The notes: generated by a model from the sequence alone, not told the origin. A stretch of DNA of 64,000 bases from Flavobacteriaceae bacterium CP2B (GCA_001683825.1 LXTR01000061.1:1-64000), one strand, 5' to 3'. Counted from the stretch's first letter, positions 30,241 to 39,119 are shown. Numbers and translations are program-made.

Positions 30241-30292
30241 TTTTCTATCGTTTGTTAAAATTCTAAATTATTCTGATTATTAGTGCGTACAA

Positions 30293-30808
30293 TTATTTTT
30301 CGGACAAGGTTTTAAGGATCCCCGCCAGTTTGCCACCGCCTGATTTAAGGCCAGAAATAACATTCTTGGCCGGAGACTGCAACAATGCGATGATATCCGC
30401 AATAACCTCTTCCTTGGATTTGATATTTACCAGGGCGACCAACTTGTCATCGCCAATGTAAACGGCTTCCTCGATAAAAGCACCTTTCAAAAGGGGCTTC
30501 TCCGATTTTTTACGGAAGTTTTGGATCAACTTTGCCGGGCCATTGCCGGTTTCGGAAAACATCAGGGAGGTATTTCCCTTCAGCACTTCCGGCAATTCGC
30601 CAAATTCCTTGTCTGATGCTTCCATGGCTTTTGCCAGGAGGGTGTTCTTCACCACAGACAATTTTATCCCCGCCTTAAAACAAGCCCTCCTCAGTTCGGA
30701 GGTGGCCAACGCATCCAGTCCGGATATGTCTGCCAGGTAAATGGTGGAATTCTCGGCCAACTGTCCCGTCAGGTCTTCAATAACGGCTGCTTTTTCTTCT
30801 CTAGTCAT
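30293..30808 (-). CDS. rplJ: 50S ribosomal protein L10
   Basis: 171 residues, the stalk base that carries L7/L12 dimers. The N-terminal domain (REEKAAVIEDLTGQLAENSTIYLADISGL; FKAGIKLSVVKNTLLAKAM) is typical of the family, as is the C-terminal helix that binds L7/L12. It starts 18 bp after rplA, leaving no room for the long L10 autoregulatory leader known from enterobacteria immediately upstream. Confidence 0.98.
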   Translation of the reverse strand: MTREEKAAVIEDLTGQLAENSTIYLADISGLDALATSELRRACFKAGIKLSVVKNTLLAKAMEASDKEFGELPEVLKGNTSLMFSETGNGPAKLIQNFRKKSEKPLLKGAFIEEAVYIGDDKLVALVNIKSKEEVIADIIALLQSPAKNVISGLKSGGGKLAGILKTLSEK

Positions 30809-30826
30809 ACTAATACTTTTTTACCG

Positions 30827-31516
30827 TTAAACTGCTTTAGGGTCCAATTGAACGCTGGGGCTCATGGTGGTAGACATGTAGATACTTTTCATGTAAACCC
30901 CTTTGGCCGCAGCTGGTTTCAGCTTTACCAGGGTATCGATAAGCTCCTTGGCATTCCCGGCAATCTTATCGGGGCTGAAGGAAGCTTTTCCTATAGCCGC
31001 GTGCACGATGCCAGCCTTATCCACCTTAAAGTCTATTTTACCGGCCTTGACATCAGATACCGCTTTCGCAATATCCATGGTCACCGTTCCTGTCTTTGGG
31101 TTGGGCATCAACCCCCTGGGGCCCAGAATCCGTCCCAGTGGTCCCAGCTTACCCATCACGCTTGGCATGGTGATGATCACATCCACATCGGTCCAACCGC
31201 CCTTAATCTTTTCGAGGTAATCATCCAACCCAACAAAGTCAGCCCCGGCCTCTTTGGCCTCCGCTTCCTTGTCAGGGGTTACCAGGGCAAGCACTTTCAC
31301 GTCTTTACCGGTGCCGTGCGGGAGGGTTACCACCCCACGTACCATTTGATTGGCCTTGCGCGGGTCTACCCCCAGTCGCACAGCCAGATCAACGGACGCA
31401 TCAAACTTGACATTGGTGATATCCTTGATCAATTTGGAGGCCTCCTGCAAAGAATAGAGCTTATCTTTCTCTATCTTGGCACGGGCTTCCTTTTGCTTTT
31501 TTGTTAATTTTCCCAT
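30827..31516 (-). CDS. rplA: 50S ribosomal protein L1
   Basis: 229 residues from the ATG at 31516 ([14 protein letters not shown]), close to the usual 230-235. An upstream in-frame TTG at 31561 would overlap rplK and is rejected. Signature stretches: [20 protein letters not shown] and [16 protein letters not shown]1 forms the stalk at the E site and often represses its own operon. It follows rplK by 22 bp. Confidence 0.98.
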   Translation of the reverse strand: MGKLTKKQKEARAKIEKDKLYSLQEASKLIKDITNVKFDASVDLAVRLGVDPRKANQMVRGVVTLPHGTGKDVKVLALVTPDKEAEAKEAGADFVGLDDYLEKIKGGWTDVDVIITMPSVMGKLGPLGRILGPRGLMPNPKTGTVTMDIAKAVSDVKAGKIDFKVDKAGIVHAAIGKASFSPDKIAGNAKELIDTLVKLKPAAAKGVYMKSIYMSTTMSPSVQLDPKAV

Positions 31517-31538
31517 GTTTAAAATTGCTTTTAAGATG

Positions 31539-31976
31539 TTAAAAAGGCCGGGCGCCGGCAACTTTTATCCCCATTGACCGTGCAGTTCCCGCAACCATTT
31601 TCATTGCAGATTCTACGGTAAAGGCATTGAGGTCGACCATTTTGTCTTCCGCAATTGTCTTCACCTGGTCCCAGGTCACACTGCCTGTTTTAGCCCTGTT
31701 AGGTTCGCCAGATCCTTTCTTAACCTTAGCCGCTTCCATAAGTTGCACTGCCGCTGGTGGTGTTTTTACGACAAAGTCAAAAGACTTGTCCTTATACACG
31801 GTGATAACCACAGGCAGGACTTTTCCCTGCTTGTCCTGGGTCCTGGCATTGAATTGCTTACAGAACTCCATGATGTTAACGCCGGCAGCACCCAAAGCGG
31901 GTCCAACCGGTGGCGACGGATTCGCAGCACCTCCCCTAACTTGTAGTTTAACTACTTTACTTACTTCTTTTGCCAT
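31539..31976 (-). CDS. rplK: 50S ribosomal protein L11
   Basis: 145 residues. The N-terminal [32 protein letters not shown] region and the C-terminal rRNA-binding part ([26 protein letters not shown]) are canonical. L11 supports the GTPase-associated centre and the stringent response. It follows nusG by 74 bp. Confidence 0.98.
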   Translation of the reverse strand: MAKEVSKVVKLQVRGGAANPSPPVGPALGAAGVNIMEFCKQFNARTQDKQGKVLPVVITVYKDKSFDFVVKTPPAAVQLMEAAKVKKGSGEPNRAKTGSVTWDQVKTIAEDKMVDLNAFTVESAMKMVAGTARSMGIKVAGARPF

Positions 31977-32050
31977 TGTTTTTAATTAAAATTCAAAAGC
32001 GTGTCTAAATTGGAAGCAACACAACTTTATTCATGTATGTAACACTTTTA

Positions 32051-32602
32051 CTAAACTTTTTCAACCTGCATATAACTCAATTCCAACGGGGTCTTTCGAC
32101 CAAAGATCTTCACCATCACCTCCAGCTTTCGCTTTTCTTCGTTGATCTTTTCCACGGTGCCGTTGAAGCCATTGAAGGGCCCGTCTATCACTTTTACGGT
32201 CTCGCCCAATACAAAAGGTATGGCGACACTGTCCGTATTGACCGCCAGTTCATCCACTTTTCCAAGCATGCGGTTCACTTCTGATTTTCGCAGCGGGATG
32301 GGGTCTCCGCCTTTGGTTTCCCCCAGGAACCCAATCACGTTGGTAATGGAACGGATGATGTGTATCATCTCGCCCCCCAGGTTGGCCTTGATCATGATAT
32401 AGCCGGGGAAATACACCCGCTCTTTGTTGATCTTCTTGCCGTTCCGTATCTGAACGACCTTTTCCGTGGGGACCAATACCTCTTCCAAATAATCAGAAAA
32501 GCCATGGCGCTCTACCTCGGATTCAATATAGCCCTTGATTTTATTCTCCTGGCCACTGACCGCTCTTACCACATACCATTTCTTCTCCAATACTTCTGAC
32601 AT
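32051..32602 (-). CDS. nusG: Transcription termination/antitermination factor NusG
   Basis: 183 residues. The NGN domain begins KKWYVVRAVSGQENKIKGYIESEV and includes VYFPGYIMIKANL. The KOW motif is GETVKVIDGPFNGFNGTVEKINEEKRKLEVMVKIFGR. It couples RNA polymerase to Rho or the ribosome. It lies 10 bp after secE, the nearly universal order. Confidence 0.98.
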   Translation of the reverse strand: MSEVLEKKWYVVRAVSGQENKIKGYIESEVERHGFSDYLEEVLVPTEKVVQIRNGKKINKERVYFPGYIMIKANLGGEMIHIIRSITNVIGFLGETKGGDPIPLRKSEVNRMLGKVDELAVNTDSVAIPFVLGETVKVIDGPFNGFNGTVEKINEEKRKLEVMVKIFGRKTPLELSYMQVEKV

Positions 32603-32612
32603 AGGTCTCCCC

Positions 32613-32801
32613 TTAATTTATTAACGCATTAAAGTACAGCTGTACCAGCCTGCTGAAGAGGGTATCTACCCCCCAGGTAGCCAGGGCAAACAAAATGGCG
32701 AATACCGCCACGATGACCATAAGGTTCGAAGCTTCGGCCCTGGATGGCAGGGTTACGTTGTGTTTCAACTCTTCGACAGATTCCTTAAAATATGTTAGCA
32801 T
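32613..32801 (-). CDS. secE: Preprotein translocase subunit SecE
   Basis: 62 residues with a single C-terminal membrane segment (LMVIVAVFAILFALATWGVDTLF) after the amphipathic helix YFKESVEELKHNVTLPS. This is the short single-span form found outside enterobacteria. It lies directly upstream of nusG. The 204-bp gap toward tRNA-Trp (32802-33005) contains no other gene. Confidence 0.95.
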   Translation of the reverse strand: MLTYFKESVEELKHNVTLPSRAEASNLMVIVAVFAILFALATWGVDTLFSRLVQLYFNALIN

Positions 32802-32948
32802 AGTACGCTATTTACTTTGTATGCAATGAACAATAGGTTCTTTACTACTGTATGTTTCCGTGCCAATTGTACCGTATGTTGCCGGCACATCCAACACCGC
32901 TTGTAATTCCCGACATTCTTTCTATTCCCACGGGGGGCTATTCCACCA

Positions 32949-32965
32949 GGCAGGCACTGCCTGCC
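32949..32965. repeat. Short palindrome between secE and tRNA-Trp
   Basis: GGCAGGCA-c-TGCCTGCC is an 8-bp-arm perfect inverted repeat with a 1-nt centre. It has no U tract on either side. It may act as an RNA processing signal after tRNA-Trp, or be a REP-like remnant. Confidence 0.4.
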
Positions 32966-33005
32966 GAAAAGATCCCGTCCCGTATACTTCCAGTATGTCA
33001 TTCAG

Positions 33006-33078
33006 CACGGGAGGAGAGACTCGAACTCCCGACACCTGGTTTTGGAGACCAGTGCTCTACCAACTGAGCTACACCCGT
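33006..33078 (-). tRNA. tRNA-Trp (CCA)
   Basis: 73-nt cloverleaf with anticodon loop CTCCAAA (anticodon CCA), D arm GTAGCTCAGTTGGTAGAGC-like, and T loop GTTCGAGTC. Anticodon stem CTGGT/ACCAG. The acceptor stem ACGGGTG/CTCCCGT has one T-T mismatch at the sixth pair. CCA is not encoded. It lies between tuf and secE. Confidence 0.95.
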
Positions 33079-33181
33079 ATTCCAGCCAGCCACCCGGAGG
33101 CGAACCTAGCTGTTTATATTTACATGGAAAGGTATCCCGGAAAATCCGGGACACCCTTTGTCCACTAATTTTAAATTCTGA

Positions 33182-34369
33182 TTAATCTAGAATTTTGGTC
33201 ACCTGGCCAGCACCTACGGTCCTACCACCCTCACGGATAGCGAAGCGCAGACCCACACTTAGGGCGATGGGCTGGATAAGGTCAACAGTAATGGTAAGGT
33301 TATCACCAGGCATTACCATTTCAACACCAGAAGGAAGATTAATAGTTCCAGTCACGTCAGTAGTCCTTACATAGAACTGGGGACGGTAATTGTTGTGGAA
33401 TGGGGTGTGACGCCCACCTTCTTCTTTTTTCAGGATATAAACCTCGGCCTCGAATTTGGCGTGTGGCTTTACAGAACCAGGCTTACAGATAACCATTCCC
33501 CTTTTGATATCGGATTTTTCGATACCCCTCAGGAGGATACCAACGTTATCGCCGGCTTCACCCCTGTCAAGGATTTTACGGAACATCTCAACCCCAGTGA
33601 TGGTAGAAGTAAGTTTTTCAGCCCCCATACCGATGATCTCGACGGCATCTCCTGTGTTGGCCACACCAGTTTCAATCCTACCGGTAGCAACGGTTCCACG
33701 ACCTGTAATGGTGAAAACGTCTTCAACAGGCATCAGGAAAGGCTTATCAACGTCGCGCTCTGGCAATTCGATCCAGCTGTCAACAGCTTCCATCAACTGC
33801 ATAACGGTATCCACCCACTTTTGCTCACCATTGAGTGCACCAAGGGCTGATCCGGCGATCACAGGACCATTGTCACCATCGTACTCATAGAAGGTAAGCA
33901 ATTCACGTACTTCCATTTCAACCAGTTCCAAAAGCTCCTCATCGTCAACCATGTCCACCTTGTTCAGGAATACCACAATACGTGGAATACCTACCTGGCG
34001 GCCCAAAAGGATGTGCTCACGGGTTTGTGGCATAGGTCCGTCTGTGGCGGCAACCACTAGGATCGCTCCGTCCATCTGAGCAGCACCGGTTACCATGTTC
34101 TTTACGTAGTCGGCGTGTCCGGGACAATCCACGTGTGCATAGTGACGGTTAGCGGTCTGGTATTCAACGTGTGAAGTGTTGATGGTAATACCCCTTTCCT
34201 TTTCCTCGGGAGCGTTGTCAATAGAATCAAAACTCCTGATTTCAGAGAGACCAGCGTTCGCCAGAACGGTAGTAATGGCGGCAGTCAATGTGGTTTTACC
34301 GTGATCTACGTGTCCAATAGTACCTATATTCAAGTGCGGTTTGGAACGATTAAAAGTTTCCTTTGCCAT
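33182..34369 (-). CDS. tuf: Elongation factor Tu
   Basis: 395 residues. It delivers aminoacyl-tRNA to the ribosome. G1 is [11 protein letters not shown]2 covers [15 protein letters not shown]3 is [20 protein letters not shown], and G4 is NKVD. Domains II and III are complete to the C-terminal [11 protein letters not shown]. It stands between tRNA-Thr(GGT) and tRNA-Trp, as in many bacteria. Confidence 0.99.
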   Translation of the reverse strand: MAKETFNRSKPHLNIGTIGHVDHGKTTLTAAITTVLANAGLSEIRSFDSIDNAPEEKERGITINTSHVEYQTANRHYAHVDCPGHADYVKNMVTGAAQMDGAILVVAATDGPMPQTREHILLGRQVGIPRIVVFLNKVDMVDDEELLELVEMEVRELLTFYEYDGDNGPVIAGSALGALNGEQKWVDTVMQLMEAVDSWIELPERDVDKPFLMPVEDVFTITGRGTVATGRIETGVANTGDAVEIIGMGAEKLTSTITGVEMFRKILDRGEAGDNVGILLRGIEKSDIKRGMVICKPGSVKPHAKFEAEVYILKKEEGGRHTPFHNNYRPQFYVRTTDVTGTINLPSGVEMVMPGDNLTITVDLIQPIALSVGLRFAIREGGRTVGAGQVTKILD

Positions 34370-34532
34370 TTTAAATAATTTTAATCTTAGTTTATATTAG
34401 TGTACAATTTTTCTGTGCCAACGAAAAGTGCTGATCGTTTGCGGGATGCGCTCTCCCGAAGGTAGGTTTTGAGGGAGGGCCCCTGTACCCTTCCCTTGCC
34501 CCAATAAAATCAGCCTGTCAATAATTCTTTTG

Positions 34533-34604
34533 AGCCAACGACGGGAATTGAACCCGTGACCTCTTCCTTACCAAGGAAACGCTCTACCCCTGAGCTACGT
34601 CGGC
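34533..34604 (-). tRNA. tRNA-Thr (GGT)
   Basis: 72 nt, anticodon loop TTGGTAA (anticodon GGT). Acceptor stem GCCGACG/CGTTGGC with one G-U pair, T loop GTTCAATTC, D arm GTAGCTCAGGGGTAGAGC. CCA is not encoded. It is the last tRNA before tuf. Confidence 0.96.
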
Positions 34605-34774
34605 TTGATGGGTTTCAAGGAGAACGGTTTATATCGCAGGTTTCCGGTAAATCGCGAACACCAGAACCAAAACCGCTAACGCTAACTCTAAGTCCTTAAG
34701 CGGGGAAAAGCCTGCCCTGTAGTTTTAAGAATCAACTGTTTCATTAAAACAATCAATCTTAGACTTAACTCTTG

Positions 34775-34847
34775 AGCGGGAGACCGGGTTCGAACCGGCG
34801 ACATTCAGCTTGGAAGGCTGACGCTCTACCAACTGAGCTACTCCCGC
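34775..34847 (-). tRNA. tRNA-Gly (TCC)
   Basis: 73 nt, anticodon loop CTTCCAA (anticodon TCC), anticodon stem TCAGC/GCTGA. Acceptor stem GCGGGAG/CTCCCGC is perfect, T loop GTTCGAACC. CCA is not encoded. The spacer to tRNA-Tyr upstream holds the 125-bp repeats. Confidence 0.96.
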
Positions 34848-34890
34848 ATTTACTATAACAATATGTCAAAATCCAAATTGGAATTCCTGC

Positions 34891-35190
34891 CTGTGCCTTT
34901 CGAAAGCGAGCTTTCGACGCCCACCCTCTTTCTCAAGGAACTTGCGCCTCCCGGAGGATTACCTCACTCCGTTCGGCGATCCTGGTCCAGGGAACCAGGA
35001 CCAAAGATTTTTTCCCGTGGCCTTACGAAAGCGAGCTTTCGACGCCCACCTAACTTCTCAAGGAACTTGCGCCTCCCGGAGGATTACCTCACTCCGTTCG
35101 GTGATCCTGGTCCAGGGAACCAGGACCAAAGATTTTTTCCCGTGGCCTTACGAAAGCGAGCTTTCGACGCCCACTCAGAAAAAATCTTTG
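34891..35190 (-). repeat. 125-bp tandem repeats, hairpin-rich, between tRNA-Tyr and tRNA-Gly
   Basis: The palindromic string CGAAAGCGAGCTTTCG starts at 34901, 35026 and 35151, an exact 125-bp period. The two full units (34901-35025, 35026-35150) differ at about five positions; a third copy breaks off after CGCCCAC near 35174. Each unit holds three hairpins: CGAAAGC/GCTTTCG, CCTCC/GGAGG and TCCTGGT/ACCAGGA. The partial copy ends in GAAAAAATCTTTG (35178-35190), the reverse complement of CAAAGATTTTTTC in the unit before it, which closes a nested stem over the last CGAAAGC hairpin. It would be transcribed as a tRNA-operon spacer. Confidence 0.9.
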
Positions 35191-35273
35191 TGGGGAGAGC
35201 AGGATTCGAACCTGCGAAGGTATAAACCAACAGATTTACAGTCTGTCCTCGTTGGCCGCTTGAGTATCTCCCC
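35191..35273 (-). tRNA. tRNA-Tyr (GTA)
   Basis: 83-nt class II tRNA with long variable arm. Anticodon loop CTGTAAA (anticodon GTA), stem ACAGA/TCTGT. Acceptor GGGGAGA/TCTCCCC is perfect, T loop GTTCGAATC. CCA is not encoded. Confidence 0.96.
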
Positions 35274-35299
35274 TCCTTCTGTATTTCTTAGAACTTCCG

Positions 35300-35373
35300 A
35301 GCCGATGGAGGGACTCGAACCCACGACCCCGAGATTACAAATCACGTGCTCTAGCCAGCTGAGCTACATCGGC
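35300..35373 (-). tRNA. tRNA-Thr (TGT)
   Basis: 74 nt, anticodon loop TTTGTAA (anticodon TGT). Acceptor GCCGATG/CATCGGC is perfect, T loop GTTCGAGTC. The anticodon stem CGTGA/TCTCG has a central T-T mismatch. It is the first gene of the tRNA-tuf-secE operon. Confidence 0.95.
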
Positions 35374-35392
35374 TTTACAGCCTTTTTTTGCG

Positions 35393-35422
35393 CATAAAAA
35401 AGTCCGCTATTTCTAACGGACT
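35393..35422 (-). terminator. Terminator of the xerC-hpf transcript
   Basis: Stem AGTCCG (35401-35406) / CGGACT (35417-35422) with a 10-nt loop, followed on the minus strand by a U run (plus-strand A run 35396-35400). It lies just behind hpf and overlaps the expected transcription start of the tRNA operon. Confidence 0.7.
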
Positions 35423-35423
35423 G

Positions 35424-35454
35424 CAAATGTAGATAATTATTTGTTTATTCAAAA
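35424..35454 (-). promoter_or_regulatory. Promoter of the tRNA-tuf-secE-rpl-rpoBC block
   Basis: The minus strand reads TTTTG (35454-35450), 18-bp spacer, TACATTTG (35431-35424), a full match to the Bacteroidota TTTG / TAnnTTTG promoter. Transcription should start near 35418, about 45 nt before tRNA-Thr(TGT). The surroundings are A/T-rich, as expected for a strong stable-RNA promoter. It lies directly behind the hpf stop codon. Confidence 0.7.
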
Positions 35455-35459
35455 CAAAA

Positions 35460-35777
35460 TCAGAAAAATTTTAACGATGCGGACACCCTTGGCTTGGCCT
35501 TTTTTTTGACCAATTTCCGCTCCAGGGAACTACAGGCAGAATCCACGGCTTCCTCAAAAGTTTTGCATCGTTTCTTGACCACGAAGAGGTCCTTGGGAAC
35601 ATGCACCTTGATTTCCACCATTTTATTCTCCTTGGCGCTGGTGTTAACTACCTTTAAAAACACATCCGAACTAATCACTTTGTCGTAAAACTGGTCGAGC
35701 TTGTCCAATCGTTTTTGTATAAAATCAACAAGTTTTGCATCGGCATTAAAATTGACGGATTGCGTGTTTACTTTCAT
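35460..35777 (-). CDS. hpf: Ribosome hibernation-promoting factor, HPF/RaiA family (short form)
   Basis: 105 residues, of the short form without the C-terminal dimerisation domain. The beta-alpha-beta-beta-beta-alpha pattern fits: VNTQSVNFNADAKLVDFIQKRLDKLDQFYD, then ENKMVEIKVHVPKDLFVVKKRCKTFEEAVDSACSSLERKLVKKKAK. It binds idle 30S subunits at the mRNA channel. It lies 41 bp behind the recombinase gene, probably co-transcribed. Confidence 0.93.
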   Translation of the reverse strand: MKVNTQSVNFNADAKLVDFIQKRLDKLDQFYDKVISSDVFLKVVNTSAKENKMVEIKVHVPKDLFVVKKRCKTFEEAVDSACSSLERKLVKKKAKPRVSASLKFF

Positions 35778-35818
35778 AGGATAGAAATTTATGGGTTACC
35801 ATACAAAATGAACGAAGT

Positions 35819-36709
35819 TTAATCCTTGCTCCTCGGGTGAGCTTTAGCATGTATCTTTTTTAGTTCGGCTATACTGTTGTGGGTATAGACCTGCGTAGAA
35901 GCCAAACTGGAGTGCCCCAGCAATTCCTTTACCGAATTCAGATCCGCCCCTTGATTGAGCAGGTGGGTGGCAAAGGTATGCCTCAAAATATGAGGGCTTT
36001 TTTTGGTCTTGGAAGACACCTTACTAAAATACCCATTAATAATTCTATAAACAAGCGTTTCGTACATTTTATTGCCCGTGCTGGAGAGAAAAACAAAGGC
36101 CCCATCCTTTCGGCAATCCAGGCCCGATCGCCATTCAAAATACGTCTCGAAAAGCGCGATGGTCCCGTCCAGAAGCGGCAGGATGCGCTCCTTGTTCCTT
36201 TTCCCCAGCACTTTCATGCTTTTGGCCTTGAGATCCACGTCCCGCACCATCAGGTTAATTAGTTCTGCCCTCCTGATACCTGTGGTATACAGCAGTTCTA
36301 TAACCAAACGGTCCCGTACGCCCTCGAAGGTGGGCTCTGCCCGAAATTCCCCTTCCAGGAGTTGCATCTCGTTTTCCGAAAATGGCACTTCGAGTTTTTT
36401 GGCGGTTTTAAGGGCCTTATGTTTACGCAAGGGGCTGTAGGGGATCTTTCCGATACGGAGCAGGAACTTATAATAGGCCTTAAGGGAAGACACCTTGCGG
36501 TTTACCGATCGGTTACTGAGCTTGCGCCCTACCAGTTCCACGATCCAGGAGCGGATCATCACATAGGCGGCCTCCTCCATAGTATCGAGTTCAAACTCCT
36601 CCATACAATAGTCTGCAAACTCCTGGAGATCCTTTTGATAGGCCTTCACCGTATGGGGCGAATAGTTCTTTTCCAGTTCCAGATAGGAGATAAAGGCTGG
36701 GAGCGACAT
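35819..36709 (-). CDS. xerC: Tyrosine recombinase, XerC/XerD type
   Basis: 296 residues, standard length for a chromosome-dimer recombinase. An N-terminal SAM-like core-binding domain (FISYLELEKNYSPHTVKAYQKDLQEF) is followed by the catalytic domain with Arg in TTGIRRAELINL, His-x-x-Arg in HILRHTFATHLL, His in ELLGHSSLASTQVYTH, and nucleophile Tyr in the same stretch. Position among housekeeping genes and lack of any att-like repeats suggest the Xer function rather than an integrase. XerC versus XerD cannot be decided here. Confidence 0.9.
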   Translation of the reverse strand: MSLPAFISYLELEKNYSPHTVKAYQKDLQEFADYCMEEFELDTMEEAAYVMIRSWIVELVGRKLSNRSVNRKVSSLKAYYKFLLRIGKIPYSPLRKHKALKTAKKLEVPFSENEMQLLEGEFRAEPTFEGVRDRLVIELLYTTGIRRAELINLMVRDVDLKAKSMKVLGKRNKERILPLLDGTIALFETYFEWRSGLDCRKDGAFVFLSSTGNKMYETLVYRIINGYFSKVSSKTKKSPHILRHTFATHLLNQGADLNSVKELLGHSSLASTQVYTHNSIAELKKIHAKAHPRSKD

Positions 36710-36744
36710 ACCACAAAGGTAAAAAACCCGGGCATGCCATAGAC

Positions 36745-36772
36745 AAAAAAAAATCCCGCCGTTGCGGGATTT
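36745..36772 (-). terminator. Terminator of rpsU
   Basis: Stem AAATCCCGC (36751-36759) / GCGGGATTT (36764-36772) with a 4-nt loop, then a U run on the minus strand (plus-strand A run 36745-36753). It lies 24 bp past the rpsU stop. Confidence 0.9.
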
Positions 36773-36796
36773 GATTATAGGGTGTTCAAAAAATGC

Positions 36797-36991
36797 CTAA
36801 ATATCCTCCTGGTCCCTGAGACCTTGGATATACTGGGCCTTTTGAATCTGCTGTCGTCTTTCAACAGAAGGTTTGGTGAACTGCTGCCGCTTACGTAGCT
36901 GGCGCATAGTGCCGGTACGATCGAATTTACGCTTAAAACGCTTCAGCGCACGGTCTATGTTTTCTCCTTCTTTTACGGGTATTATCAACAT
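36797..36991 (-). CDS. rpsU: 30S ribosomal protein S21
   Basis: 64 residues, highly basic: MLIIPVKEGENIDRALKRFKRKFDRTG and then RQLRKRQQFTKPSVERRQQIQKAQYIQ. In Bacteroidota bS21 is involved in the unusual handling of the anti-Shine-Dalgarno end of 16S rRNA, which suits the weak Shine-Dalgarno sequences seen here. It has its own terminator. Confidence 0.97.
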   Translation of the reverse strand: MLIIPVKEGENIDRALKRFKRKFDRTGTMRQLRKRQQFTKPSVERRQQIQKAQYIQGLRDQEDI

Positions 36992-37060
36992 GGGCTACAA
37001 CCTCCTTTCTTTTATGATTTGGGTGTGCAAATATAAGGGGATTCCTTTAAATGCAGCAAC

Positions 37061-38227
37061 TTATTTTAAAATATTCTTGGCAATGACCACTTTCTGTATC
37101 TCTGTGGTACCTTCCCCGATCGTGCAAAGTTTGGCGTCACGGTAGAATTTCTCCACGGGAAAATCCTTGATATACCCGTATCCCCCATGGATCTGGACCG
37201 CCTCATTGGCCACTTTCACACATACCTCGGAGGCGAACATCTTGGCCATGGCACTGTGCTTGGTCATTTCCCTTCCTTCATTCTTCAGAAATGCAGCCTT
37301 ATGTGTCAACAATTCGGCTGCCTCAATATCCGTAGCCATTTCAGCCAGTTTGAAAGATATCCCCTGGAAAGCACTGATCGGTTTCCCAAACTGCTCTCGT
37401 TCCTTGGAATAGGCCAGGGCTGCATTGAAAGCCCCTTTTGCAATCCCCAGGGAAAGCGCGGCAATAGAAATCCTTCCCCCATCCAGGATCTTCATCGATT
37501 GGATAAACCCATCTCCCAACTTCCCGATCCTGTTGGCATCCGGTATCCTGCACTGGTCGAATACGAGTTCGGCGGTTTCACTGGCACGCATCCCCAGCTT
37601 ATTTTCTTTCTTCCCGCTCGAAAAGCCCTTGGTCCCCTTTTCTATGGCAAATGCGGTCATGGATCGGCTGTCGCCCCTTTCGCCGGTCCTGGCGATCACC
37701 ACAGCGATATCCCCGCTTTTCCCGTGGGTGATAAAATTTTTGGTCCCATTTAAAACCCAATGGTCCCCGTCCTTTACCGCAGTGGTATTCATGTTGCCGG
37801 CATCGGAGCCGGTATTGTGCTCCGTAAGGCCCCAGGCCCCGAGCCATTGCCCACTCGCCAGTTTGGGGATCCATCTACGTTTTTGTTCTTCCGAAGCAAA
37901 AGAAAGGATGTGGTTGGTGCACAGGGAGTTGTGCGCCGCCACAGAAAGCCCGATAGAGGGGTCTACCTTGGAAATCTCTTCGATCATGGCGGTGTATTCG
38001 TGGTATCCAAAACCCGCTCCACCCAGTTCTACAGGGACCAACATCCCCATAAAGCCCATTTCCCCGGCCTTTTTAAAGAGGCTCTCGGGAAAGAATTGGG
38101 CCTCATCCCACTCCATTACATGAGGGCGTATGTTTTGTTCGGCAAAATCCCTGGCAGATTCGGCCACCATCTGCTGTGTTTCAGAATAATCAAATCCCGG
38201 CGTTGACATTGTATCAGTAGTAATCAT
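37061..38227 (-). CDS. Acyl-CoA dehydrogenase
   Basis: 388 residues from the ATG at 38227; an ATG six codons later ([10 protein letters not shown]) is an equally good start, while the open frame upstream overlaps the ComEA-like gene and is rejected. Family signatures: [36 protein letters not shown] and [34 protein letters not shown]. The catalytic base is the Glu of the GEGTTEIQ region, as in short- and medium-chain enzymes. It performs the FAD-dependent first step of beta-oxidation or branched-chain acyl-CoA breakdown. It lies 13 bp after the ComEA-like gene. Confidence 0.93.
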   Translation of the reverse strand: MITTDTMSTPGFDYSETQQMVAESARDFAEQNIRPHVMEWDEAQFFPESLFKKAGEMGFMGMLVPVELGGAGFGYHEYTAMIEEISKVDPSIGLSVAAHNSLCTNHILSFASEEQKRRWIPKLASGQWLGAWGLTEHNTGSDAGNMNTTAVKDGDHWVLNGTKNFITHGKSGDIAVVIARTGERGDSRSMTAFAIEKGTKGFSSGKKENKLGMRASETAELVFDQCRIPDANRIGKLGDGFIQSMKILDGGRISIAALSLGIAKGAFNAALAYSKEREQFGKPISAFQGISFKLAEMATDIEAAELLTHKAAFLKNEGREMTKHSAMAKMFASEVCVKVANEAVQIHGGYGYIKDFPVEKFYRDAKLCTIGEGTTEIQKVVIAKNILK

Positions 38228-38240
38228 CCAAGCAATTTTT

Positions 38241-39119
38241 TTACAGCCCCAAATATAGTTTAATTCTGTCAATCTTCCCGGAAGGAAACCCGTCCAATTC
38301 CGCAATTTCATCCAGGGAATCGATCTTCCCTGACCGTTCCCTGTACTGCACAATGGCTTCTGCCAACGGATAGGAAATATACAGGATGCCGGCAAGTTCA
38401 TCGACCGTCGCCGTGTTCAGGCTCACCTTTTTGACCTCGGGTGGGGTCATCACCTCAAATTCCTCCAGGACCCGGGCTGCCACCTCGGCATCCAGGCCAT
38501 AGACATCCAGGAGTTGTTCCCCTGCCAGGAAGCCGCCCAGGGCCCGCCTGAAACGCACTATGCGCTCAGAAAGCACCGGTCCGACCCCCCTTACCGTCCG
38601 GAGCTGCCCGGCAGTGGCCTGGTTCAGGTCCTTTAATGCACGGGGTTGAGGAGGAAGAACCACGGCACCCGCTCCCTTCCCCCCAGAGGCCCGTGCCGGT
38701 TCTGGCTTTCTAACGGTCTTTTTCGGAAACCTGAAATACGGGGCTATTTTTGCCAATAGCGAATCTGACACGCCGGTAACTTCCTGAAATTCGCCGGGGG
38801 AATCTACCCATTGGCCCCTGGCCCTGAAGGCGTACAGGGCATCCAGCTCCATGGCAGACATGCCAAGGGCATACCCTTTGAAGTCATTGAGGAAATTGGG
38901 GTTGAAGGGATAGGGGTGCACAGAGTCCGCCGGTGATTTAAATGCCTGGATATAGGCGTCAAGTTCCCCGTCTGCCTCAAACGAAGTGTGCCGTTCGCCG
39001 AAGGTGCCTGAAATCACCAAAAAATAGATGAGTTGCAGGAGAACGATGCAGAGGAGCAGGTAAAAAAGCCCCCTGCGCTCCTGCCGGTTATACGAAAAAT
39101 GTGATCGCCAATCCCCCAT
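38241..39119 (-). CDS. ComEA-like helix-hairpin-helix protein
   Basis: 292 residues with one membrane segment near the N-terminus ([20 protein letters not shown]) and three helix-hairpin-helix regions: [51 protein letters not shown] and [28 protein letters not shown]. ComEA proteins bind incoming DNA outside the membrane during transformation. Here the three HhH units and the Pro/Gly/Ala linker (residues about 128-152) are typical of the Bacteroidota form. Role in DNA uptake is inferred from the family. Confidence 0.88.
   Translation of the reverse strand: MGDWRSHFSYNRQERRGLFYLLLCIVLLQLIYFLVISGTFGERHTSFEADGELDAYIQAFKSPADSVHPYPFNPNFLNDFKGYALGMSAMELDALYAFRARGQWVDSPGEFQEVTGVSDSLLAKIAPYFRFPKKTVRKPEPARASGGKGAGAVVLPPQPRALKDLNQATAGQLRTVRGVGPVLSERIVRFRRALGGFLAGEQLLDVYGLDAEVAARVLEEFEVMTPPEVKKVSLNTATVDELAGILYISYPLAEAIVQYRERSGKIDSLDEIAELDGFPSGKIDRIKLYLGL

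Noticed and set aside
32949-32965. GGCAGGCA palindrome considered as a terminator between tRNA-Trp and secE
   Set aside because: No U tract and a 1-nt loop; the operon must continue into secE.
34863-35397. Open frames across the tRNA-Gly to tRNA-Thr interval on the plus strand, with endings such as GFEPAKV and LEPTTPRLQ
   Set aside because: These are the usual false frames read through tRNA genes on the wrong strand; the interval is explained by tRNAs and the 125-bp repeat.
35819-36709. Tyrosine recombinase considered as an integrase of a mobile element at the tRNA cluster
   Set aside because: Length and motifs fit housekeeping Xer; neighbours are hpf and rpsU, and no att-like direct repeats of tRNA ends were found.
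38228-38401. N-terminal extension of the acyl-CoA dehydrogenase frame
   Set aside because: It overlaps the ComEA-like gene and lacks similarity to the family; starts at 38227 or 38209 fit better.
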